Assembly (NCBI RefSeq): GCF_001305855.1
Contig: NZ_LIXZ01000003.1
Location: forward strand, 186,001 to 250,000
Direction of reading: 5' to 3'
Length of the DNA stretch: 64,000 nt
From: Rossellomorea vietnamensis
GTDB lineage: Bacteria > Bacillota > Bacilli > Bacillales > Bacillaceae_B
Part shown: positions 43,815 to 51,553 of the stretch, one piece after another
Layout of the letters: every line of letters starts with the position of its first letter
Numbering within the stretch: the first letter of the stretch is position 1
Translations under genes and position numbers: made by a program
Notes under the pieces: model-generated
Seen by the model: only the letters and a program-made list of their open reading frames with translations
The model's database searches: none
Told to the model about the DNA's origin: nothing

Positions 43815-44252
43815 ATGGATGAAGCAAAATTACATGAATTGATTGATGGATTAAATGAGGATTTAGCCAATGAATATGCGGCAGTCATACTTTACACTAA
43901 CTACGCTGCTGTAGTGAGCGGCTTATATCGTCAAATCTTAAAACCTTTCTTTGAAGAAGAAATTCCTGATGAGCAGGGTCACGCTTTATACCTTGCCGAA
44001 AAGATTAAAACGTTAGGTGGTCAGCCGACAACGACGCCGGCAGCCGTTAAACAAACGGATGATGTGAAGGAAATGCTTGAAGAAGGCCGTAAAGCCGAAG
44101 CAGATACGATTGAGCGCTATAAGAAGCGTAAAGAACAAGCAGAAGAATTGGGTCTTGTTGAGCTCAGCATCAAGCTTGATGATATGATCGCCGATGAAAC
44201 GCATCACCTTGAAGAATTTGATCGCCTGTTAAAGGATCCTTCTTTTAACTAA
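43815..44252 (+). CDS. Ferritin-like di-iron protein
   Basis: A 145-residue four-helix-bundle protein. The di-iron pattern of bacterioferritin is visible: Glu in LANEYAAVILYT, ExxH in DEQGHALYLAEK, Glu in EADTIERYKKR, and ExxH in ADETHHLEEFDRLL. No haem-binding Met is evident at the usual place. It may store iron or act as a peroxide-reactive di-iron protein. Start at the ATG at 43815, with GGGTGG upstream. Confidence 0.85.
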   Translation: MDEAKLHELIDGLNEDLANEYAAVILYTNYAAVVSGLYRQILKPFFEEEIPDEQGHALYLAEKIKTLGGQPTTTPAAVKQTDDVKEMLEEGRKAEADTIERYKKRKEQAEELGLVELSIKLDDMIADETHHLEEFDRLLKDPSFN

Positions 44253-44256
44253 TGAT

Positions 44257-44287
44257 AAAAGACCGCTGTTTTCAGCGGTCTTTTTTT
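44257..44287. terminator. Terminator between the ferritin-like and helicase genes
   Basis: AAAAGACCGCTG and CAGCGGTCTTTTTTT form the stem and T-run between convergent genes; the T-run overlaps the helicase stop region. Confidence 0.88.
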
Positions 44288-46556
44288 ACGTTATAATGCG
44301 ATACTCTTTCCATTCTTCCAGCAATAAAGCCCGGTATTTAGGGGTCAAATACCGATCGTCGATCAGCTTAAGGACACCGCGGTCATCTTCCGAACGGATG
44401 AGTCTTCCTCCTGATTGAAATACTTTATTCAACCCGGGATATACATATGCATAATCATACCCGTTCATTCCCATGCCATTAAAGTAATCCTTGATGATCT
44501 CCTGTTCCACAGAAGGCTGGGGCAGCCCCACCCCTACCACGATCACACCCTTTAACCGATCTCCTTTCAAATCGATCCCTTCTGAGAATATCCCTCCGAG
44601 GACCGCGAGACCAATAACAGGATGTTCTCTATCACTCCGGAACTCCTGAAGGAATTCCTCTCTTTCTCTCTCGCTCATATTCGGCTCCTGAATGATGACA
44701 CTTGCGTCCAATGATTCTTTATTCATCCTGTCATACGCTTCCTGCATATAAGAATAAGACGAAAAGAAGACGAGATAATTCCCTTTGTACCCATTGAACG
44801 TTTCTTCTATGGAACGCGTAATGATGGGAAGGGTCCGTTCCCTTTCCCTGAATCGGGTGGAGATCGGGTGGATTCCTACTTGCCACTGGTTGTGCTGGAA
44901 TGGGGAAGGAATCAGGAATCGATAATCTTCTTCACTCCCGCCCAGCTGCTGAAAATAGTACGAAAACGGGTGTAGTGTAGCAGAGAAAAATACCGATGAT
45001 TGATACGGACGTGCAACCTGCTTAATAAGCTTTGATGGATCGATGCAGTAAAGTTTCACTTCTAATTCATGGGAGCTTCGACCAATTACAAAACGATGTT
45101 CAAGAGAGTAGAGGTTTGAAATCCTCACAAAACTGATGCTGTCAAAATACAACTGCATAAATTCCTCCGACCACTCCCTGCCCGTTTCCCCCAGGCACTT
45201 TTCCGCAATTTCAATAAAGCTGACAACTGACTCAACGAGTTGATCGTCCAAATCAATCCGGGTGTCAGCACCGTCTTCTTTTTTCAATCGAAGAAATTGT
45301 TTATTAACCGCAGTGATTCCCTGCCTCAATCCGTCATGGTCAGGGTATAGCTTTTTAATTTGTAAGAAAGCTGACTTTTTCAGGGAGGCAGAATACATTT
45401 CCCTTCCCCTGCCTACGAGATTATGGGCCTCGTCTATGAGGAGAGTCGTCTTTTTCTTGCTTTCATCGCTCATCCTTTTCAAGGAAACCCTTGGGTCGAA
45501 GATGTAGTTATAATCGCAGATGACTCCGTCCACCAGGTAGGAAAGGTCGATGGAATATTCAAAAGGACACACTTTATGCTTTCTTGCGTATGATTCGAGA
45601 ATCGGACGCGTGATGATGGTTTCTCTGGTCAAAATATCAATCAGCGCTTCGTTAATGCGATCATAATAACCGTTTGCAAATTCACAATACTCCTTCTGAC
45701 AAATCGTTTCTTCTTTAAAGCAGATTTTATCTTTTGCCGTAATCGTAACCGTCCTGTGTGACAGACCCTCTTTTTCCAAAAGTTGAAGTGCCTCTTCTGC
45801 CACTGTACGGGTGATCGTTTTTGCCGTCACATAAAACCATTTGCTATTTCCTTCTGCCATTGCTTTTATGGTAGGGAAAAGGGTGGAAATGGTTTTCCCT
45901 GTTCCTGTTGGAGCATTGGCATAAAGGGCTTTCGATTCGGATACTGTTTTATATACCGCACCTGCGAGTTTTTTCTGTCCTTTACGATAGGATGGATACG
46001 GAAATATCAGGTCCTGAACACTTTTCATTTTCTTTTCTTCATTTGTCAGAATCACGTTGGCAAAAGGTGTATAGGCAACCAGGGTCTCATTCACGATACG
46101 CTCAAGCTCTTCAATGGAATAGGTTTGCCTGAATGACTTCGTTCTTTCCGATTCAATTTCAATATAGGTTAATTGAACCCCTACTTGTGTGAGCTGCTTT
46201 TCCTTTGCAAGCAGGTATGCATAGCATTCACCCTGAGCCCAGTGAACCCGGCTTCCTTCTTCAATCAAGTCGAGGTTTTTTACCGTAGATTTGATTTCCT
46301 CCACGGTCACTTCCCAGTCATCATAGTGAATGCCATCACAACGACCCTCAAGTTGATAGACCAGATCACCGGCTACGTGCTCCCCTTTCAGGAAGACCTC
46401 CTTCTCATCGCCTTCTTTATATTGTTTCTGCAGTTTCTGATGAAGTCTTGTGCCTGTGACCATAGAGGACCGGGACTGGAATCTCAGATCAATGCTTCCT
46501 TCCTTATAAACAAATTCTACTAACTCCCTGACGGATACCTTCATGGTTTTCTTCAC
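44286..46556 (-). CDS. XPD/DinG-type Fe-S DNA helicase with N-terminal PD-(D/E)XK nuclease-like domain
   Basis: A 756-residue protein. N-terminal part (1-200) has a Cas4/RecB-like nuclease pattern: GTRLHQKL (His39), EGRCDG (Asp74), and VEEIKST (Glu87, Lys89). The helicase has Walker A NAPTGTGKT, four Cys for an Fe-S cluster (ICFKEETICQKEYC and KVCPFEYS), DEAHNLVGRG, and motif VI-like SGGRLIRSEDDRG. It should unwind DNA 5-prime to 3-prime as other XPD-like enzymes do. Start is GTG at 46556 with GGAGGTG upstream; an ATG 24 nt further up overlaps it. Confidence 0.88.
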   Translation of the reverse strand: MKKTMKVSVRELVEFVYKEGSIDLRFQSRSSMVTGTRLHQKLQKQYKEGDEKEVFLKGEHVAGDLVYQLEGRCDGIHYDDWEVTVEEIKSTVKNLDLIEEGSRVHWAQGECYAYLLAKEKQLTQVGVQLTYIEIESERTKSFRQTYSIEELERIVNETLVAYTPFANVILTNEEKKMKSVQDLIFPYPSYRKGQKKLAGAVYKTVSESKALYANAPTGTGKTISTLFPTIKAMAEGNSKWFYVTAKTITRTVAEEALQLLEKEGLSHRTVTITAKDKICFKEETICQKEYCEFANGYYDRINEALIDILTRETIITRPILESYARKHKVCPFEYSIDLSYLVDGVICDYNYIFDPRVSLKRMSDESKKKTTLLIDEAHNLVGRGREMYSASLKKSAFLQIKKLYPDHDGLRQGITAVNKQFLRLKKEDGADTRIDLDDQLVESVVSFIEIAEKCLGETGREWSEEFMQLYFDSISFVRISNLYSLEHRFVIGRSSHELEVKLYCIDPSKLIKQVARPYQSSVFFSATLHPFSYYFQQLGGSEEDYRFLIPSPFQHNQWQVGIHPISTRFRERERTLPIITRSIEETFNGYKGNYLVFFSSYSYMQEAYDRMNKESLDASVIIQEPNMSEREREEFLQEFRSDREHPVIGLAVLGGIFSEGIDLKGDRLKGVIVVGVGLPQPSVEQEIIKDYFNGMGMNGYDYAYVYPGLNKVFQSGGRLIRSEDDRGVLKLIDDRYLTPKYRALLLEEWKEYRIIT

Positions 46557-46657
46557 GGATGTTTCACCTCCAGTTTTCAAAAGAAAATGATGATTCTAAC
46601 TGTTTTCAGATGTACATATACATTAGACAAGCTGTTTGGAACGGAGGATTCGGGAGA

Positions 46658-47257
46658 ATGAAGGCAAGATTGGTCTTTTATTGCATTGGATTACTATCTC
46701 TATCATTGGGGGTGTCACTGATTATCAAAGGGAATTTGGGAGCGGCTCCCTGGGATGCACTCGCCGTCGGGGAATCCACCCTGCTTCATCTATCGATCGG
46801 CACATGCATATTCATGAATGGATGCATTCTCATCCTCATAAACGCACTTTTATTAAAAGAAGGTATTCAATGGTTAGCCGCCCTCTCCATCTTTGTGATC
46901 GGGATGATGGTTGATTACTGGATCACGACGGGCCTTAAAACAATTGAACCCATTGGATTCGTTCAACAAGTATCTTTTGTCATGATCGGCATCCTGCTCC
47001 TCGGGATTGGTATCTCCATCTATCTTCAAGCCAAGCTCCCTTCAAGCCCCATGGATACTTTTATGGTGGCGATCCATCAACGTTTTGGGTTAAACTTGCG
47101 CAATTCCCGCTTGTTAAATGAAGCGATTGCCATCACCCTTGCCATGGTCTTCCACGGGGCTGTCGGCATCGGAACGGTCATCGTCGCCTGCACGTTAGGA
47201 TTTATCATTCATATCTTCTATCCTATCATGGAACGTATGTACGGAAAATGGAGTTGA
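46658..47257 (+). CDS. YczE/YyaS-family membrane protein
   Basis: A 199-residue protein with about five to six membrane segments (LVFYCIGLLSLSLGVSLIIK and others) and characteristic GNLGAAPWDALAVG and LPSSPMDTFMVAI repeats, typical of the YczE/YitT-like family. Function is not established. The start is placed at the ATG at 46658 after CGGAGG; the frame is open to 46559 but that part is not membrane-like and overlaps the divergent helicase start. Confidence 0.85.
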   Translation: MKARLVFYCIGLLSLSLGVSLIIKGNLGAAPWDALAVGESTLLHLSIGTCIFMNGCILILINALLLKEGIQWLAALSIFVIGMMVDYWITTGLKTIEPIGFVQQVSFVMIGILLLGIGISIYLQAKLPSSPMDTFMVAIHQRFGLNLRNSRLLNEAIAITLAMVFHGAVGIGTVIVACTLGFIIHIFYPIMERMYGKWS

Positions 47258-47279
47258 TGAATTTTTTAAAATCAATAAA

Positions 47280-47311
47280 AAAACACTTAGCCATTCCCCT
47301 AAGCGTTTTGA
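47280..47311. terminator. Terminator between the YczE-like and kinase genes
   Basis: AAAACACTTAG and CTAAGCGTTTT pair with one GU or mismatch, between convergent genes. It overlaps the kinase 3-prime end. Confidence 0.6.
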
Positions 47312-48609
47312 TTATTCATATAAGCATTTGCAGGATTCGAATCAAATTTTGCAAGCTTTTCATTATTTAACGGCAGGTTTATCGTTGCCACTGTTCCTTT
47401 ATTCAGAATGCTTGAATAATGGACATTCCCGCCCATTGCTCCGATGATCCGCATGGACACGGATGTCCCAAGACCGGTACCCTGATCCTTTGTCGTGAAA
47501 AAGAGTGTACCGATGCGAGCGATTTGTTCTTTCGTCATTCCTTTGCCTGTATCCGTGACAGTGATGATCACCTGTGTATGGGTGACTTCCAGATGAATGG
47601 TGACACTGCCTTGGGGAGGAGTTGCCTCAATGGCGTTCTTGATAATATTGACGAGTGCTTGTTTCAATTTATTCCGATCTGTCAATAAATACCCATCTTC
47701 CCTCAAGTCTGCTTCAAGATAAACCCCTTCCTTCAATGCGTAGGCATTGAGGAGAACGGTGACATCTGAAAGGACTTCTTTGACATTGATCTTCTCGACC
47801 TTCTCGAGCTCAGGTTTGGCAAAGTTCAAATAATCGTTGATGATTTCCTCTGCCCTCCCCAATTCACTGAGTACAATCTTCAAATATTCATCATGATCAC
47901 CGGTTACCTGCTTTTTCATCAATTGAAGGAACCCTTTCACAACGGTAAGGGGATTACGCACTTCATGAGCGATGGAAGCTGCGAGCTCACCGAGCGTGTT
48001 TAGCTTCTCCGACTTCATGACTTCTTCCCGCAATAACTTCTTTTCAATCATCCATTCATTCAGTTGAGCGGCAAGTCCGACCCCCAACACCTGGATCCCA
48101 CCGAATATGAGAACATAGATCCCCATTTCCCGGTTACCCGATACAGGGACACCGGATACGAAGGCAAAGGAAAGCAGAATGCCGAGCATGACCAGGGCCG
48201 GCCAGAAACCAAGTAACACAGCAAACGTCACGCGTTTTCGTGAAGAGAATGACCAGAAACGAGTGGAAATCAAAAATGGCAGGATTCCCGCTAGAAAAGC
48301 ACTGATGAATCCGAAGACAATCGCATCACCTCCATGGATGATACGTGCTGCCAGAATAAATAGAAAGACAATGACCCCGGCCTTCCTCCCCCCGTACAAC
48401 ATGGAAAGCACCAATGGTATATACCTGAAATCCCAATACAACCCAAAACTTTCATACGCGAAAATCAAACACATGAACGCTGCAACCCCATGTAATACAC
48501 CAATGAATACAGGGGATTTCCCCAGCCTGTGATTTTCCAGGAGCGAGGTTTGAATGAGAACAGGAGCCAATATAATCAGAACATGTAATAATAGTTTCTC
48601 GATCAGCAT
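47299..48609 (-). CDS. Sporulation-type membrane histidine kinase, KinB-like
   Basis: A 436-residue kinase. Six or so hydrophobic segments at the N-terminus (about residues 1-190) resemble the 5TMR-LYT sensor domain; then LNTLGELAASIAHEVRNPLTVVKGFLQLM with the phospho-accepting His, IIKNAIEAT (N box), DTGKGM and GTGLGTSVS (G boxes). No response regulator lies next to it, as is usual for orphan kinases feeding Spo0F. Start is set at the ATG at 48609 (GGGAG upstream); an in-frame ATG at 48666 is less well supported. Confidence 0.85.
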   Translation of the reverse strand: MLIEKLLLHVLIILAPVLIQTSLLENHRLGKSPVFIGVLHGVAAFMCLIFAYESFGLYWDFRYIPLVLSMLYGGRKAGVIVFLFILAARIIHGGDAIVFGFISAFLAGILPFLISTRFWSFSSRKRVTFAVLLGFWPALVMLGILLSFAFVSGVPVSGNREMGIYVLIFGGIQVLGVGLAAQLNEWMIEKKLLREEVMKSEKLNTLGELAASIAHEVRNPLTVVKGFLQLMKKQVTGDHDEYLKIVLSELGRAEEIINDYLNFAKPELEKVEKINVKEVLSDVTVLLNAYALKEGVYLEADLREDGYLLTDRNKLKQALVNIIKNAIEATPPQGSVTIHLEVTHTQVIITVTDTGKGMTKEQIARIGTLFFTTKDQGTGLGTSVSMRIIGAMGGNVHYSSILNKGTVATINLPLNNEKLAKFDSNPANAYMNNQNA

Positions 48610-48710
48610 CGATATGTCTCCCAGTATAAAAAGTATTACTTTACACATACGACAAAATTCTCGCAATTCCTCTTTCTTCTACCATGAATTTACGAAAAAA
48701 GTCATAGATA

Positions 48711-48750
48711 AGGGACGGACCTCGGGATTCCTTCCCGAGGTCCGTCCCCC
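48711..48750. repeat. GGGACGGACCTC hairpin
   Basis: GGGACGGACCTCGGGA pairs with TCCCGAGGTCCGTCCC, a near-perfect 16-bp stem. No T-run follows on the minus strand, but its position right after the regulator gene at 48759 suggests a terminator-like or mRNA-end element. Same family as 16919-16954. Confidence 0.75.
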
Positions 48751-48758
48751 ATCTATGG

Positions 48759-49808
48759 TTAATTCAATTGTCCTTTATAGGTAAGTTCTTTGGGGTCGAG
48801 GTGGTTGTAGTTCCCTTGGAGTATTTTCTGTATGTCCCCGATCGTTTGTTGGATCGGTACGCTTTGGCCTTTGATTTCAGTGAATTCCTCTGCTACATAG
48901 AAAGGCTGGCTCAAGTATGCTTCGAGTCTCTCTCCAATTGTGAATAGTTCAAGGTCTGCTTCTGGGATTTTATCCTTACCGATCGTATTCATCAGGACGC
49001 GGATTTCTTTATATCGCCTTAACAGTTTCTTTGCCTTTTTGTGGGTCGTCGCATGGCTTGCTTCAAACGCTTCATCTTCCAGCAGGACGGACGTGGACTG
49101 AACGGGATGAATGGCAGGGTACAGACCACGGGTAGCCAGATCTATATCGAAATAACACAGGGAATCAAGTGGACCAAACGGGTCGTCTTCATCGACTGCT
49201 TCTCCGCTTGGATCAAATAAAATGGTCGTAATGTCAGGATAGCCCTCTGCTTCGAACCTCTCCCTCAATTCATACAGCTCCCCCGATACGATAAACGAAC
49301 GATCAACATACAGGAGAATGCTTTCCTTATCATCCACCAATGTAACCTCCGCAAAGGCATCCTCAAGGGTGTGGCATTTCACATCAACGAATCCTTCAAG
49401 ATCACTCAAACCAGGATAAGTTTGATCCGGTGTCAATAAAATGGCATGGTACCCCTTCTCTTTCAATACTTGTGTCATTTCAGCCAAAACGACAAATTGG
49501 CCAATCTGAGATCTCGCAACGAATCCGTTGGTCCCCCCCTGAACAATGGGTGCAAATAAATCGAGTGGTTTAATTCCCGTTTCAATCATACTTAATTTCC
49601 CTCCTTGAATAATTAATTCATCTAGCGTACAATTCGCCAGGTTTGCAAGGGTCACGATCGTTTTTACTTCGGCACGGCCCACCGATATTTTCCCTGTACA
49701 TAAATTCGACACAGTCGCTGGCCTTAATCCCACCGTTTTAGCCGCTGACGTGAGATTCGGCACTCGCCTACGCAGTAATGACACATTTAACCTTAAATGA
49801 TCTTCCAT
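48759..49808 (-). CDS. Fusion of XRE-type HTH with a degenerate F1-ATPase beta-like domain
   Basis: A 349-residue protein of two parts. Residues 1-65 read as a helix-turn-helix: LTSAAKTVGLRPATVSNLCTGKISVGRAEVKTIVTLAN, with GLRPATVSNLCTGK as recognition helix. Residues 75-345 follow ATP synthase beta: ETGIKPLDLFAPIVQGG, a Walker-B-like ILLYVD (166-169), FDPSGEA, RGLYPAIHPVQSTSVLL (the adenine-site Tyr is kept), LLRRYKEIRVLMNTIG, and LSQPFYVAEEF. The P-loop GGAGVGKT of F1-beta is replaced by VARSQIGQ, so ATP hydrolysis is unlikely. I know no described family with this layout. Probable role: ligand-sensing repressor (inference). Confidence 0.85.
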   Translation of the reverse strand: MEDHLRLNVSLLRRRVPNLTSAAKTVGLRPATVSNLCTGKISVGRAEVKTIVTLANLANCTLDELIIQGGKLSMIETGIKPLDLFAPIVQGGTNGFVARSQIGQFVVLAEMTQVLKEKGYHAILLTPDQTYPGLSDLEGFVDVKCHTLEDAFAEVTLVDDKESILLYVDRSFIVSGELYELRERFEAEGYPDITTILFDPSGEAVDEDDPFGPLDSLCYFDIDLATRGLYPAIHPVQSTSVLLEDEAFEASHATTHKKAKKLLRRYKEIRVLMNTIGKDKIPEADLELFTIGERLEAYLSQPFYVAEEFTEIKGQSVPIQQTIGDIQKILQGNYNHLDPKELTYKGQLN

Positions 49809-49822
49809 GGTAAATACCCCCC

Positions 49823-49838
49823 TTACTTTATAAAGTAA
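49823..49838. promoter_or_regulatory. Operator site 1 of the HTH-F1beta gene
   Basis: TTACTTTATAAAGTAA, a perfect 16-bp palindrome 15 nt before the ATG. On the minus strand it contains a candidate -10 (TATAAA, 49827-49832). Confidence 0.75.
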
Positions 49839-49844
49839 TATATT

Positions 49845-49860
49845 TTACTTTCAAAAGCAA
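49845..49860. promoter_or_regulatory. Operator site 2 of the HTH-F1beta gene
   Basis: TTACTTTCAAAAGCAA, two mismatches to the palindrome TTACTTTNNAAAGTAA. It overlaps the candidate -35 (TTGAAA, 49849-49854) on the minus strand. It starts 22 bp from site 1. Confidence 0.65.
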
Positions 49861-49867
49861 CCTATTT

Positions 49868-49883
49868 TTATTTTAAAAGGTAA
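49868..49883. promoter_or_regulatory. Operator site 3 of the HTH-F1beta gene
   Basis: TTATTTTAAAAGGTAA, two to three mismatches to the same palindrome. It starts 23 bp from site 2. Confidence 0.55.
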
Positions 49884-49888
49884 ATTTT

Positions 49889-49904
49889 TTACTCCAAAGA
49901 GTAA
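49889..49904. promoter_or_regulatory. Operator site 4 of the HTH-F1beta gene
   Basis: TTACTCCAAAGAGTAA; outer TTACT/AGTAA arms are perfect. It starts 21 bp from site 3. Confidence 0.6.
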
Positions 49905-50030
49905 AAATCAATGAATTATGCTTATTCCTCTTTTATATTAATCTTATTTTCTCTTATATTATTGTCCTAAATAAACAAGGTCGTACTTATAATGAAAAAT
50001 AAGATCTTTTATTTAAAAGGATGAACGCAG

Positions 50031-50966
50031 ATGAAAAATACGAAGCTACCTGAAACGTCCAATAAACAACACTTCATTGTCATCGAGATGATGATCGCTT
50101 TCTTTGTCCTGTTTTCCATCATCGTTTACTGGCTGCCTGTTGAAAAGGCCACACCACCCCCTTTCTTGCAAAAAGAAAATGAGCGCCCTCTTGTCATTGC
50201 ACATCAAGGAGGAAAACATCTTGCACCAGGGAATACCATTGAAGCGTTCCAAAATGCGGTGGATCTTGGAGCCGATGTCATCGAAACGGATATACATATT
50301 ACCAAAGACGGCCATTTGGTAACCATTCATGATCCCACAGTTGATGCCACAACGGACGGACGCGGATCTGTCAAAGATTATACGTTGAAAGAGCTTCAAC
50401 GGCTTGATGCGGCATACTATTTCCAAGACCTGAAGGGACAGTACTCCTTTCGGGGAAAACATATATATGTCCCGACCCTCGAGGAAGTATTTCAGCGGTT
50501 TCCCGATATGAGGATCAATATTGAAGTGAAAGACGACAACCCTGAAGAGCGGATAGAAGAAATTGTACAGAAGTTAATGAAACTGATTGAAGAATACGAT
50601 ATGGAAGATAAAGTCCTCATCGCTTCATTCGATCAAAACATCATTAATCTAGTCGAGTCATCTTCCGAAGGGAGGGTTGCCACCCAAGGAGGTAAACAAG
50701 AAGTAAAAAAATTCGTCATCCTGCACAAACTGTTCATGAGAAATCTTTATAAATCGGATGTCGATGCCTTTCAACTTCCCCTTCAAGAAGGAAATCTGGA
50801 CCTGACACAACCGATCCTGACTTCAGGCGCCCACCGCATCGGCCTCCAGGTACATTACTGGACCGTCAACGATCAGGAAACCATGGAAAGACTCATCAAA
50901 CTCGGTGCAGACGGCATCATTACCGATCGACCTGATTTATTATTGAACATACTGGGGAGGAAATAG
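50031..50966 (+). CDS. Membrane-anchored glycerophosphodiester phosphodiesterase
   Basis: A 311-residue GDPD-family TIM barrel. A single N-terminal membrane segment (FIVIEMMIAFFVLFSIIVYWLP, about residues 15-36) anchors it outside. Catalytic residues: His in VIAHQGGKHLAPGNTIEAF, Glu-Asp in DVIETDIHITKDGHLVTIHD, and Glu-Lys in INIEVKDD. It hydrolyses deacylated phospholipids to glycerol-3-phosphate and alcohol. It is divergent from the HTH-F1beta gene, 222 bp apart; a TATAAT at 49988-49993 may be its -10. Start follows AAGGATG. Confidence 0.9.
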   Translation: MKNTKLPETSNKQHFIVIEMMIAFFVLFSIIVYWLPVEKATPPPFLQKENERPLVIAHQGGKHLAPGNTIEAFQNAVDLGADVIETDIHITKDGHLVTIHDPTVDATTDGRGSVKDYTLKELQRLDAAYYFQDLKGQYSFRGKHIYVPTLEEVFQRFPDMRINIEVKDDNPEERIEEIVQKLMKLIEEYDMEDKVLIASFDQNIINLVESSSEGRVATQGGKQEVKKFVILHKLFMRNLYKSDVDAFQLPLQEGNLDLTQPILTSGAHRIGLQVHYWTVNDQETMERLIKLGADGIITDRPDLLLNILGRK

Positions 50967-51110
50967 GAATAATGATTCAATAAGTTTCCTCACCAAAGAC
51001 CCTCAAGAAAATTACAAATATAATGGTAATTTTCATACTATTGACCTATATAAGTGTTTGTCAATCTCTGTTACGCTTAAATTAAGTCAAATGACGAAAG
51101 AAGAATAAAT

Positions 51111-51437
51111 ATGACAGTAAATGTGTTTTTAGACGATTATCGACACTGTCCCCAAGGGTACATTCTCGCGCAAGACATCGATGAATGTATTGACCTGCTT
51201 CTTAATTATTCTATCGCTCATCTTTCACTGGATCACGACTTAGAGAGTAAGACACGTAATGGTTTAATGCTCGTCCACTACATGGTGGAAAAACAGTTAT
51301 TTGCAGAACGCATCACGATTCATTCCGCAAACTCTGGTGCGGGCAAAAGAATGTTCAAGTATTTAAAAGAGGCACAGAACGACCGGAAGATGCCTCAGTC
51401 CATCCAAATCCAATTACGGCCTTTGCCTCTAAGATGA
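51111..51437 (+). CDS. Cyclic-phosphate processing receiver-domain (cREC) protein
   Basis: A 108-residue protein with receiver-like motifs: VFLDDYRHCPQGYILA (acidic pocket), HLSLDHDLESKTRNGL, and ERITIHSANSGAGKRM. This pattern is that of the cyclic-phosphate processing receiver (cREC) family, usually near RNA repair or conflict genes. No such neighbours are visible here, so its role stays open. Ribosome-binding site is weak (AAAGAAG). Confidence 0.72.
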   Translation: MTVNVFLDDYRHCPQGYILAQDIDECIDLLLNYSIAHLSLDHDLESKTRNGLMLVHYMVEKQLFAERITIHSANSGAGKRMFKYLKEAQNDRKMPQSIQIQLRPLPLR

Positions 51438-51449
51438 GTTATCATATAT

Positions 51450-51480
51450 AAAGAACTGTTCCCTGAACAGTTCTTTTTTT
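51450..51480 (+). terminator. Terminator after the cREC gene
   Basis: AAAGAACTGTTC and GAACAGTTCTTTTTTT form an 11-bp stem with T-run. Confidence 0.9.
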
Positions 51481-51553
51481 GTCAATTTATTTAATTTGGT
51501 TTTTTCTTACTTTATAATAAGAAATAGAGAATTTTATTAAAGAGGGATACATT

